DNA of 10,542 nt from Euperipatoides rowelli (GCA_003024985.2 PXIH01S0028470.1); one strand, 5' to 3'. Shown: positions 1 through 7,514, counted from the first letter of the stretch. The notes: a model not told the origin generated them from the letters alone. Program-made: numbers and translations.

Positions 1-1
1 T

Positions 2-397
2 ATATATTGTAAACCTATTATGCGGTTACTGAGTAGGCTACTATATTTACCATTGGCTATCCTTTCTATGAAACCTTTAGACAATTTAGAATTCATTCTA
101 TCTTGGAAAGACACCATTACTACAAGCTTATTTATAAAATTAACTACCCTATCCAACTCTCTTTATTATCTACAGTTTCAACACAACCATGAAGTTTTGT
201 GGTCAGGGTTAGTAAACAGTTCATGTAGATGGTGGTCAGAGAACTACGTAGATCAGAAAAAGAGTCCTATCTTGATTTATATACCACTGTCCACATCACC
301 CACTGTGGGATGTCTACAGGTCAGGTTAGCAACCAAAGATAGAATACATCCTAAAGTGATTGTAATGCCAAGTACCCAGGAACAAGATATAAATTGA
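2..397 (+). CDS. Possible partial coding exon, unrecognised, open at the left window edge
   Basis: An open frame runs from the first in-frame codon of the window to a TGA at 395-397, about 131 codons without a stop. That is unusual for DNA this A+T-rich. In-frame ATGs lie at 20 and 68. A pyrimidine-rich stretch ending in AG at about 79-80 could be a splice acceptor, so coding might begin there. The C-terminal half reads like ordinary globular protein: a Trp-containing stretch (SCRWWSEN) is followed by hydrophobic beta-like runs (ILIYIPL, KVIVMP). No family, signal peptide or catalytic motif was recognised. Tandem polyadenylation signals about 280 bases after the stop fit a terminal exon with a short 3' UTR. 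It could equally be a chance frame or a repeat remnant. Coding status is inferred from frame length and context only. Confidence 0.3.
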   Translation: MYCKPIMRLLSRLLYLPLAILSMKPLDNLEFILSWKDTITTSLFIKLTTLSNSLYYLQFQHNHEVLWSGLVNSSCRWWSENYVDQKKSPILIYIPLSTSPTVGCLQVRLATKDRIHPKVIVMPSTQEQDIN

Positions 398-536
398 ATA
401 TTTCCGTCTAATCATTGGCTGTTTTAATATCATCACTTGAAAACAAGTCCATATTACTTGGACAGTTTAGCAACCAGGTATTATATATTGTCACACTCCA
501 CAGATCAGAAAACAAACCAAAGATCAGAGAGCAGGG

Positions 537-587
537 ATATATTGTGAATATTAAAAACAGATAAATGAACTAATATCCACAATATAT
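537..587. repeat. Short inverted repeat, 17-bp arms
   Basis: The left arm (537-553, atatattgtgaatatta) and right arm (571-587) are reverse complements with one mismatch, around a 17-base loop. The arms are mostly A+T. It could be a small hairpin or the remnant of a foldback element. The motif atatattgt also occurs at 2-10 and 483-491, so the area may contain old repeat copies. No target-site duplication was seen. Confidence 0.5.
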
Positions 588-673
588 GAAAGTATTAATA
601 CCCTAACCTAAGGAAGCTAAACTACACACTATCTATAAAATAATAGCACTTTAAAAAGGGTAAGGATGGTGAG

Positions 674-685
674 AATAAAAATAAA
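674..685 (+). promoter_or_regulatory. Candidate plus-strand polyadenylation signals
   Basis: Two AATAAA hexamers lie in tandem at 674-679 and 680-685. A CA-containing pyrimidine-rich stretch and a GGTGAGG-type G-rich segment follow within about 40 bases, the usual layout of an animal cleavage site. The signals lie about 280 bases after the stop of the open frame ending at 397. AATAAA is common by chance in A+T-rich DNA, so function is inferred from position. Confidence 0.3.
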
Positions 686-814
686 ACCCAGTTTCTTCTC
701 CCACAGATAGGTGAGGAAGAATATGCTACCCGTTTGCATGTCCGGATAAGCAATCTGACTTAACTAAAATAAAATTTGAATCAGAGAAAACATACATTTA
801 CAAAAGCAAAGAAA

Positions 815-820
815 TTTATT
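815..820 (-). promoter_or_regulatory. Candidate minus-strand polyadenylation signal
   Basis: The plus-strand tttatt reads AATAAA on the minus strand. Past it on the minus strand come T- and GT-rich sequences (TTTGCTTTTGTAAATG, then TGTTTTCTC) suitable as a downstream element. It would end a minus-strand transcript whose stop codon might be at 1431-1433, giving a 3' UTR of about 610 bases. It lies only about 130 bases from the plus-strand signals at 674-685, which suggests convergent transcription units. Inference. Confidence 0.3.
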
Positions 821-956
821 TACTCAAATATAAAAACATTAACATTCTCAAATCATTAAAATTTCTTTTATTTATGACATTTCTTATATATTCACACATG
901 CATGAACGAATGCCTCACACAACGGCATTAGCTTAGCAATTCATATTGTATAATAN

Positions 957-1013
957 AGAGAGAGAGAGAGAGAGAGAGAGAAAGATAGAGAGAGAGAGTG
1001 AAAGAGAGAGAGA
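957..1013. repeat. (GA)n microsatellite beside an ambiguous base
   Basis: An interrupted run of GA dinucleotides, with small breaks around 981-987 and 999-1003. The single N of the window is at 956, directly at the repeat edge. That is typical of an assembly or base-calling problem at a simple repeat, so repeat length here should not be trusted. Confidence 0.95.
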
Positions 1014-1430
1014 ATTTTTTGTGCTATCAAGAAAGGATGACAACCCCAGTATATTAGAAACTCTTTACACTAAGAGTTTAATAAAATATACAAAAAAAAA
1101 TACACTTAATCTGCTACAAATTTCTTTGCTTTATACATTTTACAATAATTTATTAATATTAAGTTTAAAAAAATACATAAAATAATCAAATTTTTAATTG
1201 TGGCCACTTTTCTTTTTTTATAACTGCAGTAAATAAGTCACAGGAAAAATAAGCATTCATTCTACATACTACCATTATCTAATTAATAATTAAAATCTAC
1301 ATGCCTTAGATGAGAGAATATTTCTTAAAAAAAAAAAATAATAATAATTTGCATACACACAAAAAAATAAAAAAAAATAATTGTACCATGGTGAAGACAG
1401 GTTAATGTCTCAGGATGAATAGACTTGATG
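1014..1430. other. A+T-rich non-coding stretch, possibly 3' UTR of a minus-strand gene
   Basis: Mostly A+T-rich single-copy-looking sequence, with an A-rich low-complexity block at 1327-1381 (A12, then AAT and A-run repeats). No convincing coding frame. If the minus-strand exon at 1431-1475 is real, this stretch is its 3' UTR. Confidence 0.5.
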
Positions 1431-1475
1431 TTATTGAAGCAATTCAATTAGCAACTGCAGGTTTCCATCAGAGAA
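1431..1475 (-). CDS. Possible C-terminal end of a minus-strand exon, unrecognised
   Basis: On the minus strand a T-rich polypyrimidine tract (TTTTTCTTTGTTTTACTTCAG) is followed by a second AG (GCTTTCAG, exon start at 1475). These are two well-formed candidate splice acceptors 12 bases apart. From 1475 the frame reads FSDGNLQLLIELLQ and ends in TAA at 1431-1433, a compact amphipathic-looking C-terminus. With the first acceptor (exon from 1487) the frame continues upstream as ICFQ. A GTAAGT donor exists on the minus strand at 1584-1589, giving a 114-base intron, but the exon it would define has no clear upstream acceptor. The preceding exon may therefore lie outside the window. A minus-strand polyadenylation signal at 815-820 fits. 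The protein family is not recognised, and a 15-codon frame alone is weak evidence. Confidence 0.22.
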   Translation of the reverse strand, partial: FSDGNLQLLIELLQ

Positions 1476-1815
1476 CTGAAAGCAAATCTGAAGTAAAACA
1501 AAGAAAAATTAATATTGACAAAAGTTCTGACATTGTTTACATTCAGTAAAGTCCTTTCCATCAAATTCTATCTTTTTCAATATACTTACCAGTTTCTCAT
1601 TAGACAGTATATAAAATCAATAATTGTTATTTGTGCAATAAACTTGTTTTATGCAAAACAATAGACATTTTATTTACATATTAAATAAATGTTAATTAAA
1701 AATGTAATTAAGATGGAGGTAAGATTTATTCTATGGCATACAATTAAATATTTTTCAGAACTGAAATAGCTCAAAAAATGTATACTTTGCTTATAATTTA
1801 AAAAAAAAAAAAAAT

Positions 1816-1930
1816 TACAGGTAGAGGACCTCCCACTGGATAGGGTTGGGGCACACTGATTGTCAAGCGGTCTGCAAAAGTATATCTCAATTTCAAAGTG
1901 ACCTGACCATGTAATGTTTGAGAATTACTG
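1816..1930 (-). mobile_element. hAT-like DNA transposon fragment (terminus at 1930)
   Basis: Read on the minus strand from 1930, it begins CAGTAATTCTCAAACATTAC. This resembles the widespread hAT terminal inverted repeat CAGTGGTTCTCAAAC. It continues with GGTCAGGTCACTTTGAAATT and GCAGACCGCTTGAC, a layout familiar from hAT and Charlie-type non-autonomous elements. The flanking octamer gtctagag (1931-1938) has TA at its centre, as in Buster-type hAT target sites. The other terminus and matching duplication were not found. The recognisable part stops at a poly-A run (1800-1814), so this is a truncated copy. Confidence 0.55.
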
Positions 1931-1938
1931 GTCTAGAG

Positions 1939-2801
1939 GTCTTCAATATTAGATTATTTTTAAGAACACTTAGAAGAGTGTCGGGTGGGGGTGGGGAGGC
2001 AACAGAGTAATTAATTTTTCTCAAACTTTAACATGTATTTTTTTTTCTTAAATAAATTCTACGTTGAATTCCCTCCAATCTAATAAGCATTTATTCTTTC
2101 AAGTATCATTCCTTTATAGTTTAAACTATAACAACACAAACACTATCATCTAAATCTAATTAGTGTTCTAATTCTTTTTTTTTTTTTAACAAGTTGCAGT
2201 CTTTTCAACATATTGATTGAAATCTACAAACCAGACTTCTGTATTTATTTCTTCTATGGCCAAATACTAATACTGTAAAAACTTTTTTAGTATTTGTCAT
2301 AAATTTCCAAAATTTTTAATATGTACTCAAAACATGTTCCGCCTTATGTATTATATAATTTCAATAAATTGTGAAACAGATTCTTCTTCTTAAAGATCAT
2401 AGCTCATCTGTACTCCATACAGTATTCAAACAAATGAACTAATACTCAGAGATAGGAATTTGATTTTGTAAGCTGGTTGGATGATTGAAATAATTGAAAA
2501 TTGATAGGCCTACTTGTTGACATTTGCTTAAGATATTGGCCCATTTATAAAACATCAAAATTAGGAAATTCACTGGTTTAAGATTGGGCCAAAGACTTTA
2601 TATGAAAATTAGCCCTCACTATCATATTGCAATGAAGATAGTCTATATTAACTAATAATAGACTAAAAAACAATTTTTCATGTTGTAGGAAAATATATAT
2701 CACTTTGTTGTTTTATCAACATGCAAATCTTTCCTGCCTTCTCAATCTAAGTTATAATGTCATTTATGTATACTGTTGTGCTCTGGGATTAAGTTAACTT
2801 T
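1939..2801. other. A+T-rich non-coding stretch with nothing recognisable
   Basis: No coding frame or repeat family was recognised. A G-rich patch lies at 1983-1999 and a T-run at about 2176-2188. A small 8-bp inverted repeat, TTGGCCCA (2536-2543) with TGGGCCAA (2585-2592), is present. Confidence 0.5.
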
Positions 2802-3296
2802 ATGATGTATCTTAACAGTCAATCAATGGAAATAAATAATATGTATCTAAACTATTCTTCTTCTCCAGGGCTACTTGACTTTGCCCTAAAAGTATGCTAT
2901 GGTGTTTTTCCAGTTAGGTACACGCTGGTTAATACATATAACTTCAATATTGTTGAGATCTGCCTTTTGTGTAACCAGATAGAAACCTTTGATTATTTAC
3001 CTGTTGTTTAAATATGATGCCTTTGCTGGTGTTAGAGTGAAAATGAATCTTATTTTGGCTTTCAACTCTGTGATTCTAATTTAACATTGCTATTTGAATT
3101 TTTGCTGAAGAAAAAAAAACACATTGTTAAGGTATTTTTTGTTCTTGAAATTTTTGCTATATGGAAAGTTTGCAATGCTTTTCTTTATGATGAGCGATGC
3201 AACAAGATGTGGACGAGTCATCACAATCCTTTTAGTGTTTTTGATCAAATTTGGAATAATGATATGGTTTGGAAACTATCAATAACCTTTAATTAG
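2802..3296 (+). pseudogene. Degenerate non-LTR retrotransposon fragment, reverse-transcriptase C-terminus (zf-RVT-like)
   Basis: The translated frame first shows the pattern seen at the C-terminal end of many LINE reverse transcriptases. It has a hydrophobic segment with Pro-Val-Arg (YGVFPVRYTL), then a Cys-x2-Cys pair followed by Glu-Thr (CLLCNQIETFDYL), like the zf-RVT motif C-x-x-C...ET...HLF. The same frame is then interrupted by stops at 3009, 3015 and 3033. It reopens from about 3036 to 3296 with a hydrophobic helix and the signature IWKVCN followed by an aromatic (FLYDE). That resembles the IW..RN...F motif which follows zf-RVT in these proteins. The stops, and possibly frameshifts, show a dead copy. 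Polymerase and endonuclease domains are not visible upstream. The exact clade cannot be told. Family recognition rests on motif spacing, not on a search. Confidence 0.6.
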
Positions 3297-3834
3297 AATT
3301 TTTGTTGATCATATATTAATGCAAATGAAATAGTATTTGCTATAATTACTTTGAATTTTGCTCTTGCTTTTAAATTGATGGATGGCTTTTGTTCTATAAA
3401 ATATCATCTATTGATTTAGATTTATTGAACATTGTTTTTAAATCTTTTAAGTCTAATTGAACAAAAAGGTCTAGTAGAAATATGTCTCATTATTGTTAAA
3501 ACATATAATATGAGTTTTAAATTTATCATTTGAAATGATAAGTATATTGAAGTAAATCTAATACTGTTTACAAGTAACTTCCATATGTAATTTTATTTAA
3601 AAAAAAAAGATTTATGTAATTTGTAAATTCAGTTTGTAGTTAAATGTAAATCCTAAAAGTGGTTAACATAGTATATCTGTAGATCTCTACTAATTATAAT
3701 GAAATTTATAATTATAACATTAAAAAAAAAATCTTAATTGTAGAATTTGATTAAAATTTATTTCCTGTAATCAAATAAATTAAAATATTTTAAAAACTTT
3801 TCTTAAGAAATATAGACCAGGATATAGTCTAGTG
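3297..3834. other. A+T-rich non-coding stretch with nothing recognisable
   Basis: Sequence downstream of the LINE fragment. It holds A-runs at about 3600-3608 and 3722-3731 and no recognisable frame. Part of it could be the eroded 3' end of the LINE, but no clear tail or target-site duplication was seen. Confidence 0.45.
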
Positions 3835-3905
3835 CAGGGCTTCCAAACTGGGTGTCGTGACTCACTGGTGTGTCACTGATGAGTCGTAAGGATGTCACAT
3901 TCCCA
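3835..3905 (+). mobile_element. hAT DNA transposon terminus (fragment)
   Basis: Begins cagggcttccaaactgggtg and continues tcgtgactcactggtg, then gtcgtaaggatgtcac. This closely follows the common hAT terminal layout CAGGGGTTCCCAAACTG...GGTCGCGACCCACTGG. The octamer immediately before it (3827-3834, gtctagtg) has the nnnTAnnn form of Buster-type target sites. No second terminus with the same octamer is present downstream, so only one end of the element can be recognised. Confidence 0.7.
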
Positions 3906-4894
3906 AAGCATACATATTATAATATTTAATACAATCAAAGTTTTAATATAATTTAAAAAAATAAAGTAAACATACCTACAAATACAATCACTGAAGGTGA
4001 CTAGTAGTGTTTCCCTCGGATTCTTCTTCTACTCTCTTCTGTAAAGTTAGGGCTTTCTAAAACTTATACTCAGGTCCAAGATTATTTGTTCATTTCAAAA
4101 ATACAGATTATAAAATAATACAGATTATCATTTTTACTGCTTTAACCCAACAATTGTTACTCATAATATAAAATATTAAAGAATACAGTCATAGCCTACT
4201 CACCTCCTAATTTCTTACATAAATATATGAAAAGGAATTGAATTTAGTGTTTACTATCTGTATAGTATTTTGCCTATTTTCCTATTCATATTTTTATTTA
4301 AATTCAAATAATGTGTATTTGATATGATTTGGTTATTATGTATTTCTTTTTTTTTTTTAAATTCTCATTTTTTTTTTTTTTTTTTGATAGAATATTGTTC
4401 TAAATATCTGAATGGAAATTGCCTCAGGGTCAGAAAACATTTATTACATTAATATATTTCTTTATTTTAAAGGTTTGTTTAGTTTAATTTTATAAATGTA
4501 TTTATTTTGATAAGGAGTTGCATTTTGTTTATGTTATACATTTATGAATTTAATTTAGACTTTTATTTTATTTATTTATTTTTTGAATGAGAAAAGAGTT
4601 TTCCTTGCTTTTTTTAAAAAAATGTTGCTATAGAGATGTGACATATTTGACATGTTCAGGTTGTAAAAACAATAATTTTTTTTTTTTTGTTTAAAAATAA
4701 AAATTCTTGTAATGTTTTGATGATAATTTATTTCTTTTGATTTAACTTTTTTTTTAAAAAAAAAAAACATATTTAATTATTATTAAAATGTAGCAGAATA
4801 CAATCGTCAATGAATATTCAAATATTCCATACAAAAGATTATATAAAGCTTTTATCTTCTTTACAATACATAAGTAATCTGAATATATCATGAA
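3906..4894. other. A+T-rich non-coding stretch with homopolymers
   Basis: No gene is supported. It contains T-runs at 4347-4358 and 4368-4385 and A- and T-runs around 4677-4688 and 4747-4766. A duplicated decamer, atacagatta, occurs near 4102 and 4118. Short open frames on the minus strand here consist of Phe-, Lys- and Ile-rich translations of homopolymers and are not taken as genes. Confidence 0.5.
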
Positions 4895-4909
4895 AAAATG
4901 TGGTATATA
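4895..4909. repeat. Left target-site duplication of the SINE
   Basis: The 15-mer aaaatgtggtatata is identical to 5036-5050 and directly abuts the first base of the SINE. Its length and A-rich start are typical of LINE-mediated target-primed insertion. Confidence 0.9.
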
Positions 4910-4921
4910 GGCCTGCGCGTC

Positions 4922-4932
4922 TAGTCGACCGG
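4922..4932 (+). promoter_or_regulatory. Pol III A box of the SINE
   Basis: tagtcgaccgg matches the TRGYNNARYGG consensus at ten of eleven positions. It sits 54 bases before the B box. Confidence 0.7.
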
Positions 4933-4975
4933 TCAAAGTCAGATCGCTTGGTGGCAGAGGACCATTTCGGTCCCT

Positions 4976-4986
4976 GGTTCGAATCT
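4976..4986 (+). promoter_or_regulatory. Pol III B box of the SINE
   Basis: ggttcgaatct is a near-consensus B box, equivalent to the T-arm of a tRNA. The flanking cctgg and ctggc form a partly wobble-paired T stem. Confidence 0.8.
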
Positions 4987-5035
4987 GGCAAAAGTCACTG
5001 CCGGATTTTTTTTAAAAAAAAAAAAAAATTTAAAT

Positions 5036-5050
5036 AAAATGTGGTATATA
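5036..5050. repeat. Right target-site duplication of the SINE
   Basis: Exact copy of the 15-mer at 4895-4909, placed directly after the A-rich tail. Confidence 0.9.
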
Positions 5051-5057
5051 TTTTTTT

Positions 5058-5260
5058 AACAATTCCGGAAAATGGCCCTTACCCGATGACTGGTTAACCA
5101 TCCCCGCAGGGGAATTTGTTTAATGTTTGGAGAGAGTTGTGCTGTTTTTTTTTTTAAACTACCTGGAGTAGGACCTGGGACAACTAAGCCCAAATTCTGG
5201 AATCTTGGCCATATTAGTCAGTAGGCTTTATCTCATAGTCAACCTGCCAGTAAAACAGAT
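5058..5260. repeat. GC-enriched unclassified repeat, possibly an old minus-strand SINE
   Basis: This block is clearly richer in G+C than its surroundings. It holds a 10-base palindrome tggttaacca (5091-5100), then the small hairpin tccccgcagggga. A T-run (about 5146-5155) splits the block. On the minus strand it reads caggttgactatgaga and later ggtcctactcc, a poor B-box match (eight of eleven), about 70 bases on. The first motif recurs with one difference in the minus strand near 9400. Its composition suggests a transposable element. The SINE reading is only a guess, and no ends or duplications were found. Confidence 0.35.
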
Positions 5261-5533
5261 CTATGTTTTGCTTCACAATAGTTATAATGGTTGACCCAAA
5301 TTACATCTGTAATTTTTATTGGAATGTTGTAATTATTGTTTACACTGTATCACAAATTCATTATTTTTTCGATAGATAAAAAAAATGTCATTTATTTTGT
5401 AAAAAAAATATTAAAAATATGATTTTTTTTCCTTACAAAGGAAGGCTACCCCCCATTGAAATATTAAAAAAAAAACACACAAGAGTAAATATAAAATCAT
5501 AGTATAAAAAAACAAAATTAAAGATATTATTTT

Positions 5534-5820
5534 AAAATATGTTTCACCCTGAAGGATGAAATGACCTTTATTGTGTACATTATGTACAGGATTTATTGAT
5601 GACTATATTTCAAGTTGCATGTAAATTCCAATTCTAAACCAAACCAAATGATTATGAAATAACTAGAAAGAGAAAAATTTCCCAGTGCCTACTAATGTCA
5701 AAAGAAAATTTCTCATTTCCCACACCAGGGATGCCCAGCAATCAAACCTTGATCTTTTATATGCACGAGTGCATCCTGGACGGATATGAAAACGAACGAC
5801 CATGGTGCCTTTGGCAAATC
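5534..5820 (-). mobile_element. Candidate minus-strand tRNA-derived SINE with imperfect target duplication
   Basis: The head (minus strand, about 5812 to 5728) reads GGCACCATGGTCGTTCG. It has an A-box-like segment at 5792-5802 and a B-box-like GGTTTGATTGC at 5738-5748 (nine of eleven), followed by TGGGC. The boxes start 54 bases apart, the same spacing as in the SINE at 4910-5035. A body of about 200 bases follows on the minus strand, ending near CAATAAAGGTCATTTCATCC. The flanks taaagatatattatttg (5821-5837) and taaagatattatttt (5519-5533) are alike apart from a 2-base indel and could be an eroded duplication. Such A+T-rich matches can arise by chance, so the outer limits are tentative while the tRNA-like head is better supported. 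Confidence 0.45.
5574..5588. repeat. Short palindrome
   Basis: tgtacattatgtaca is a perfect 7+1+7 inverted repeat inside the candidate SINE body. Its role is unknown. Confidence 0.6.
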
Positions 5821-5837
5821 TAAAGATATATTATTTG

Positions 5838-6217
5838 AACACTTTCTTCAATTTATGCTGACTTCAAAACTAAATAAAAATCAAGTCAAATTCTAAGAGC
5901 AGTGAAAAAATTTTAAAAAATGATCTATTCATATTTGACACTATTCCACAACCAATTACCCTTCCTCTTCATCATTTATACTTAAACCATAAACACAAAT
6001 GTTCACCTTAATAAAGATACTTCATAAAGTAATTTGTATATACCCAGGGAGACCATTATATAGATTGTATTATTAGAAGCCTGCAGATATCTAAGCTGAA
6101 CCAGTTTTATAAAAATTGTTAATGACTCTTGATTCAGGATATGTCCTTTATATTATGATATTGTGATGCTGATCTAGGTTTGTATGTTGGTATATTAGAG
6201 GAATTGATATCTCTTAA
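5838..6217. other. A+T-rich non-coding stretch with nothing recognisable
   Basis: No frame or repeat family was recognised between the candidate SINE and the tandem repeat. Confidence 0.5.
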
Positions 6218-6820
6218 AGTTTGCTCTATGATTGACTACATACCTTGTCATTGTTTCATATCTCCCAACTAGTTAATTTAAAAACTTGTCCTATATATGA
6301 TTGACTACATACTGTGTACATCACACACACACACACTATCATATATGTTATACCTTGTCATTCTTTCATATCTCTGAACAAGTTTATTTACAAACTTGCC
6401 CTATATATGATTGACTACATACTTTGTACATCACACACACTATGATATATGTTATACCTTGTCATTCTTTCATACCTCTGAACAAGTTTATTTGCAAACT
6501 TTGCCCTATATATGATTAACTACATACACCACAAACATATCTTATCATTCTTTTATTTTCCTAAATTTATTTACAAACTTACCCAATATATGACCTTGTC
6601 ATTGTTTCATATCTCCCAACATGTAATTTACAAATTTGCCCCATATATGATTAACTACATACATAACAAACTATTTTATATATTATATATTGCCATTCTT
6701 TCAAATCTCCCAACAAGTAATTTATAAACTTGCCCTATATATGATTGACTACATACATTACAAACTATCATATATAGGCTACTGTATTGTGTCACTCTTT
6801 TACATCTTACAGCCAGTTGA
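6218..6820. repeat. Degenerate tandem repeat (minisatellite), about six to seven units
   Basis: The unit is built from three parts. The first is a core ctatatatgattgactacatac. The second is a variable spacer that in two units contains (CA)n. The third is a block resembling ttgtcattctttcatatctc, then caagtttatttacaaacttgcc. The core starts (at the g of gattgac or gattaac) are 6230, 6299, 6409, 6514, 6649 and 6743. A seventh junction near 6592 lacks the gactacatac part. Unit lengths are therefore uneven: 69, 110, 105, 78, 57 and 94 bases. The differences come from deletion of whole sub-blocks, which points to unequal recombination or slippage followed by drift. The last unit decays after about 6780. 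No protein is encoded. Confidence 0.85.
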
Positions 6821-7113
6821 TTTATGTTTATATAAAGTGTGTTCATTATGAAAAAATGATCTAAAAAAACAAAGGTAATGAACAGTTTTCTCAGACATTA
6901 GAAATTATTTTATTATTTAGGAAAAAAAATATGGCGTACTTTATTTTGCTTTTATTTTCACTCTATAAACAAATCAATATACAACTTTCTTCAAATTTTA
7001 AATTCCTTGGAGCTTGTTTGGGTCCATTTCTTTCATTTTATAATATTGTTCTTGACTTAAATTTCCTTGATGAATTTATTGATTATAAAATTATTTAAGT
7101 TTTGGGCTATTAA
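6821..7113. other. A+T-rich non-coding stretch with nothing recognisable
   Basis: No coding frame, repeat family or regulatory motif that I can support. This lies between the tandem repeat and the SINE head at 7114. Confidence 0.5.
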
Positions 7114-7196
7114 GGGTCAAGCTCGGATCTTTCCAGTCAGCCGCACTTCCAGTTTTTCCAAGTTGAGTGCACTAACTACACAACTGCCCCGATAGG
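7114..7196 (-). mobile_element. tRNA-derived SINE head, a different family from the one at 4910
   Basis: On the minus strand, starting near 7196, it reads GGGGCAGTTGTGTAGTTAGTG followed by CACTCAACTTGG. This strongly recalls a tRNA 5' half with its D-arm (TAGTTAGTGCAC in place of an A box). GGCTGACTGGAAAGATCC follows, then GAGCTTGACCC, where GATCCGAGCTT stands where the B box should be (weak, seven of eleven). It is clearly more GC-rich than its surroundings. No convincing tail or target-site duplication was found, so the 3' end is undefined and the copy looks old. A decayed tRNA pseudogene is the alternative reading. Confidence 0.5.
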
Positions 7197-7446
7197 AACA
7201 AAATTAAGAGTTCATTATTATATTATAAAGAGATGAGGAAATGGAATAGCCACAAAATAGTGGTAGATGTGTTTTTTCTTTTAGTTTTTAGTGCTCTTTT
7301 GATTTATTTTTAGTTGGAATAAATGTTTTGATTTTTAATTTGGCATTTAAAAAAAGGAAGAATGGGTGTCAGACACAATTGCACAGAAGATATTTTTCCA
7401 ATTTTCTTAACTAAAAAAATATTAAAAGTTTTTTTTTTTAAATAAG
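7197..7446. other. A+T-rich spacer with nothing recognisable
   Basis: A+T-rich sequence with T-runs and no supported gene or repeat. Confidence 0.5.
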
Positions 7447-7483
7447 TCTCTCTCTCTCTCTCACACACACATGCACACACACA

Positions 7484-7514
<31 letters not shown>

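Larger units (their letters stand above)
4910..5035 (+). mobile_element. tRNA-derived SINE, apparently complete, 126 bp
   Basis: This non-autonomous retroposon is flanked by perfect 15-bp direct repeats (4895-4909 and 5036-5050), which fix both ends. It carries an internal RNA polymerase III promoter. The A box at 4922-4932 (tagtcgaccgg) matches TRGYNNARYGG with one difference. The B box at 4976-4986 (ggttcgaatct) fits GGTTCRANNCC. The boxes start 54 bases apart, as in tRNA genes. A tRNA fold can be started at 4915, but the 3' acceptor strand does not pair with the 5' strand, so this is a SINE head and not a working tRNA. A short unique body (caaaagtcactgccgga) follows, then a T8-A15 tail ending tttaaat. 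Mobilisation would depend on a LINE supplied elsewhere. The intact duplications suggest a fairly young insertion. Confidence 0.88.

Noticed and set aside
182-540. Degenerate internal repeats (gtYagcaacca, gatcagaaaa) in the left-edge region
   Set aside because: The shared words are short and not in a constant order or spacing, so a tandem structure cannot be supported.
946-1185. Open frame beginning with Arg-Glu repeats on the plus strand
   Set aside because: Its first half is the (GA)n microsatellite and includes the ambiguous base at 956. The rest is Lys-, Leu- and Tyr-rich A+T sequence with no domain.
1983-1999. G-quadruplex motif (gggtgggggtggggagg)
   Set aside because: Only three runs of three or more Gs are present, and the fourth has two, so it misses the usual four-run pattern.
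4576-4936. Two overlapping short minus-strand frames
   Set aside because: They are made of Phe/Lys/Ile/Tyr translations of homopolymers and A+T-rich DNA, and one overlaps the SINE start. No domain or context supports them.
4915-4990. A functional tRNA gene
   Set aside because: A and B boxes are present, but the 3' acceptor strand does not pair with the 5' strand, and the segment is bounded by SINE target-site duplications.
6512-6727. 71-codon plus-strand frame
   Set aside because: It lies wholly inside the tandem repeat and repeats with the units.
6218-6820. CRISPR-like array
   Set aside because: Repeats are degenerate, unit lengths are uneven and the spacers are themselves related. The genome is evidently eukaryotic.
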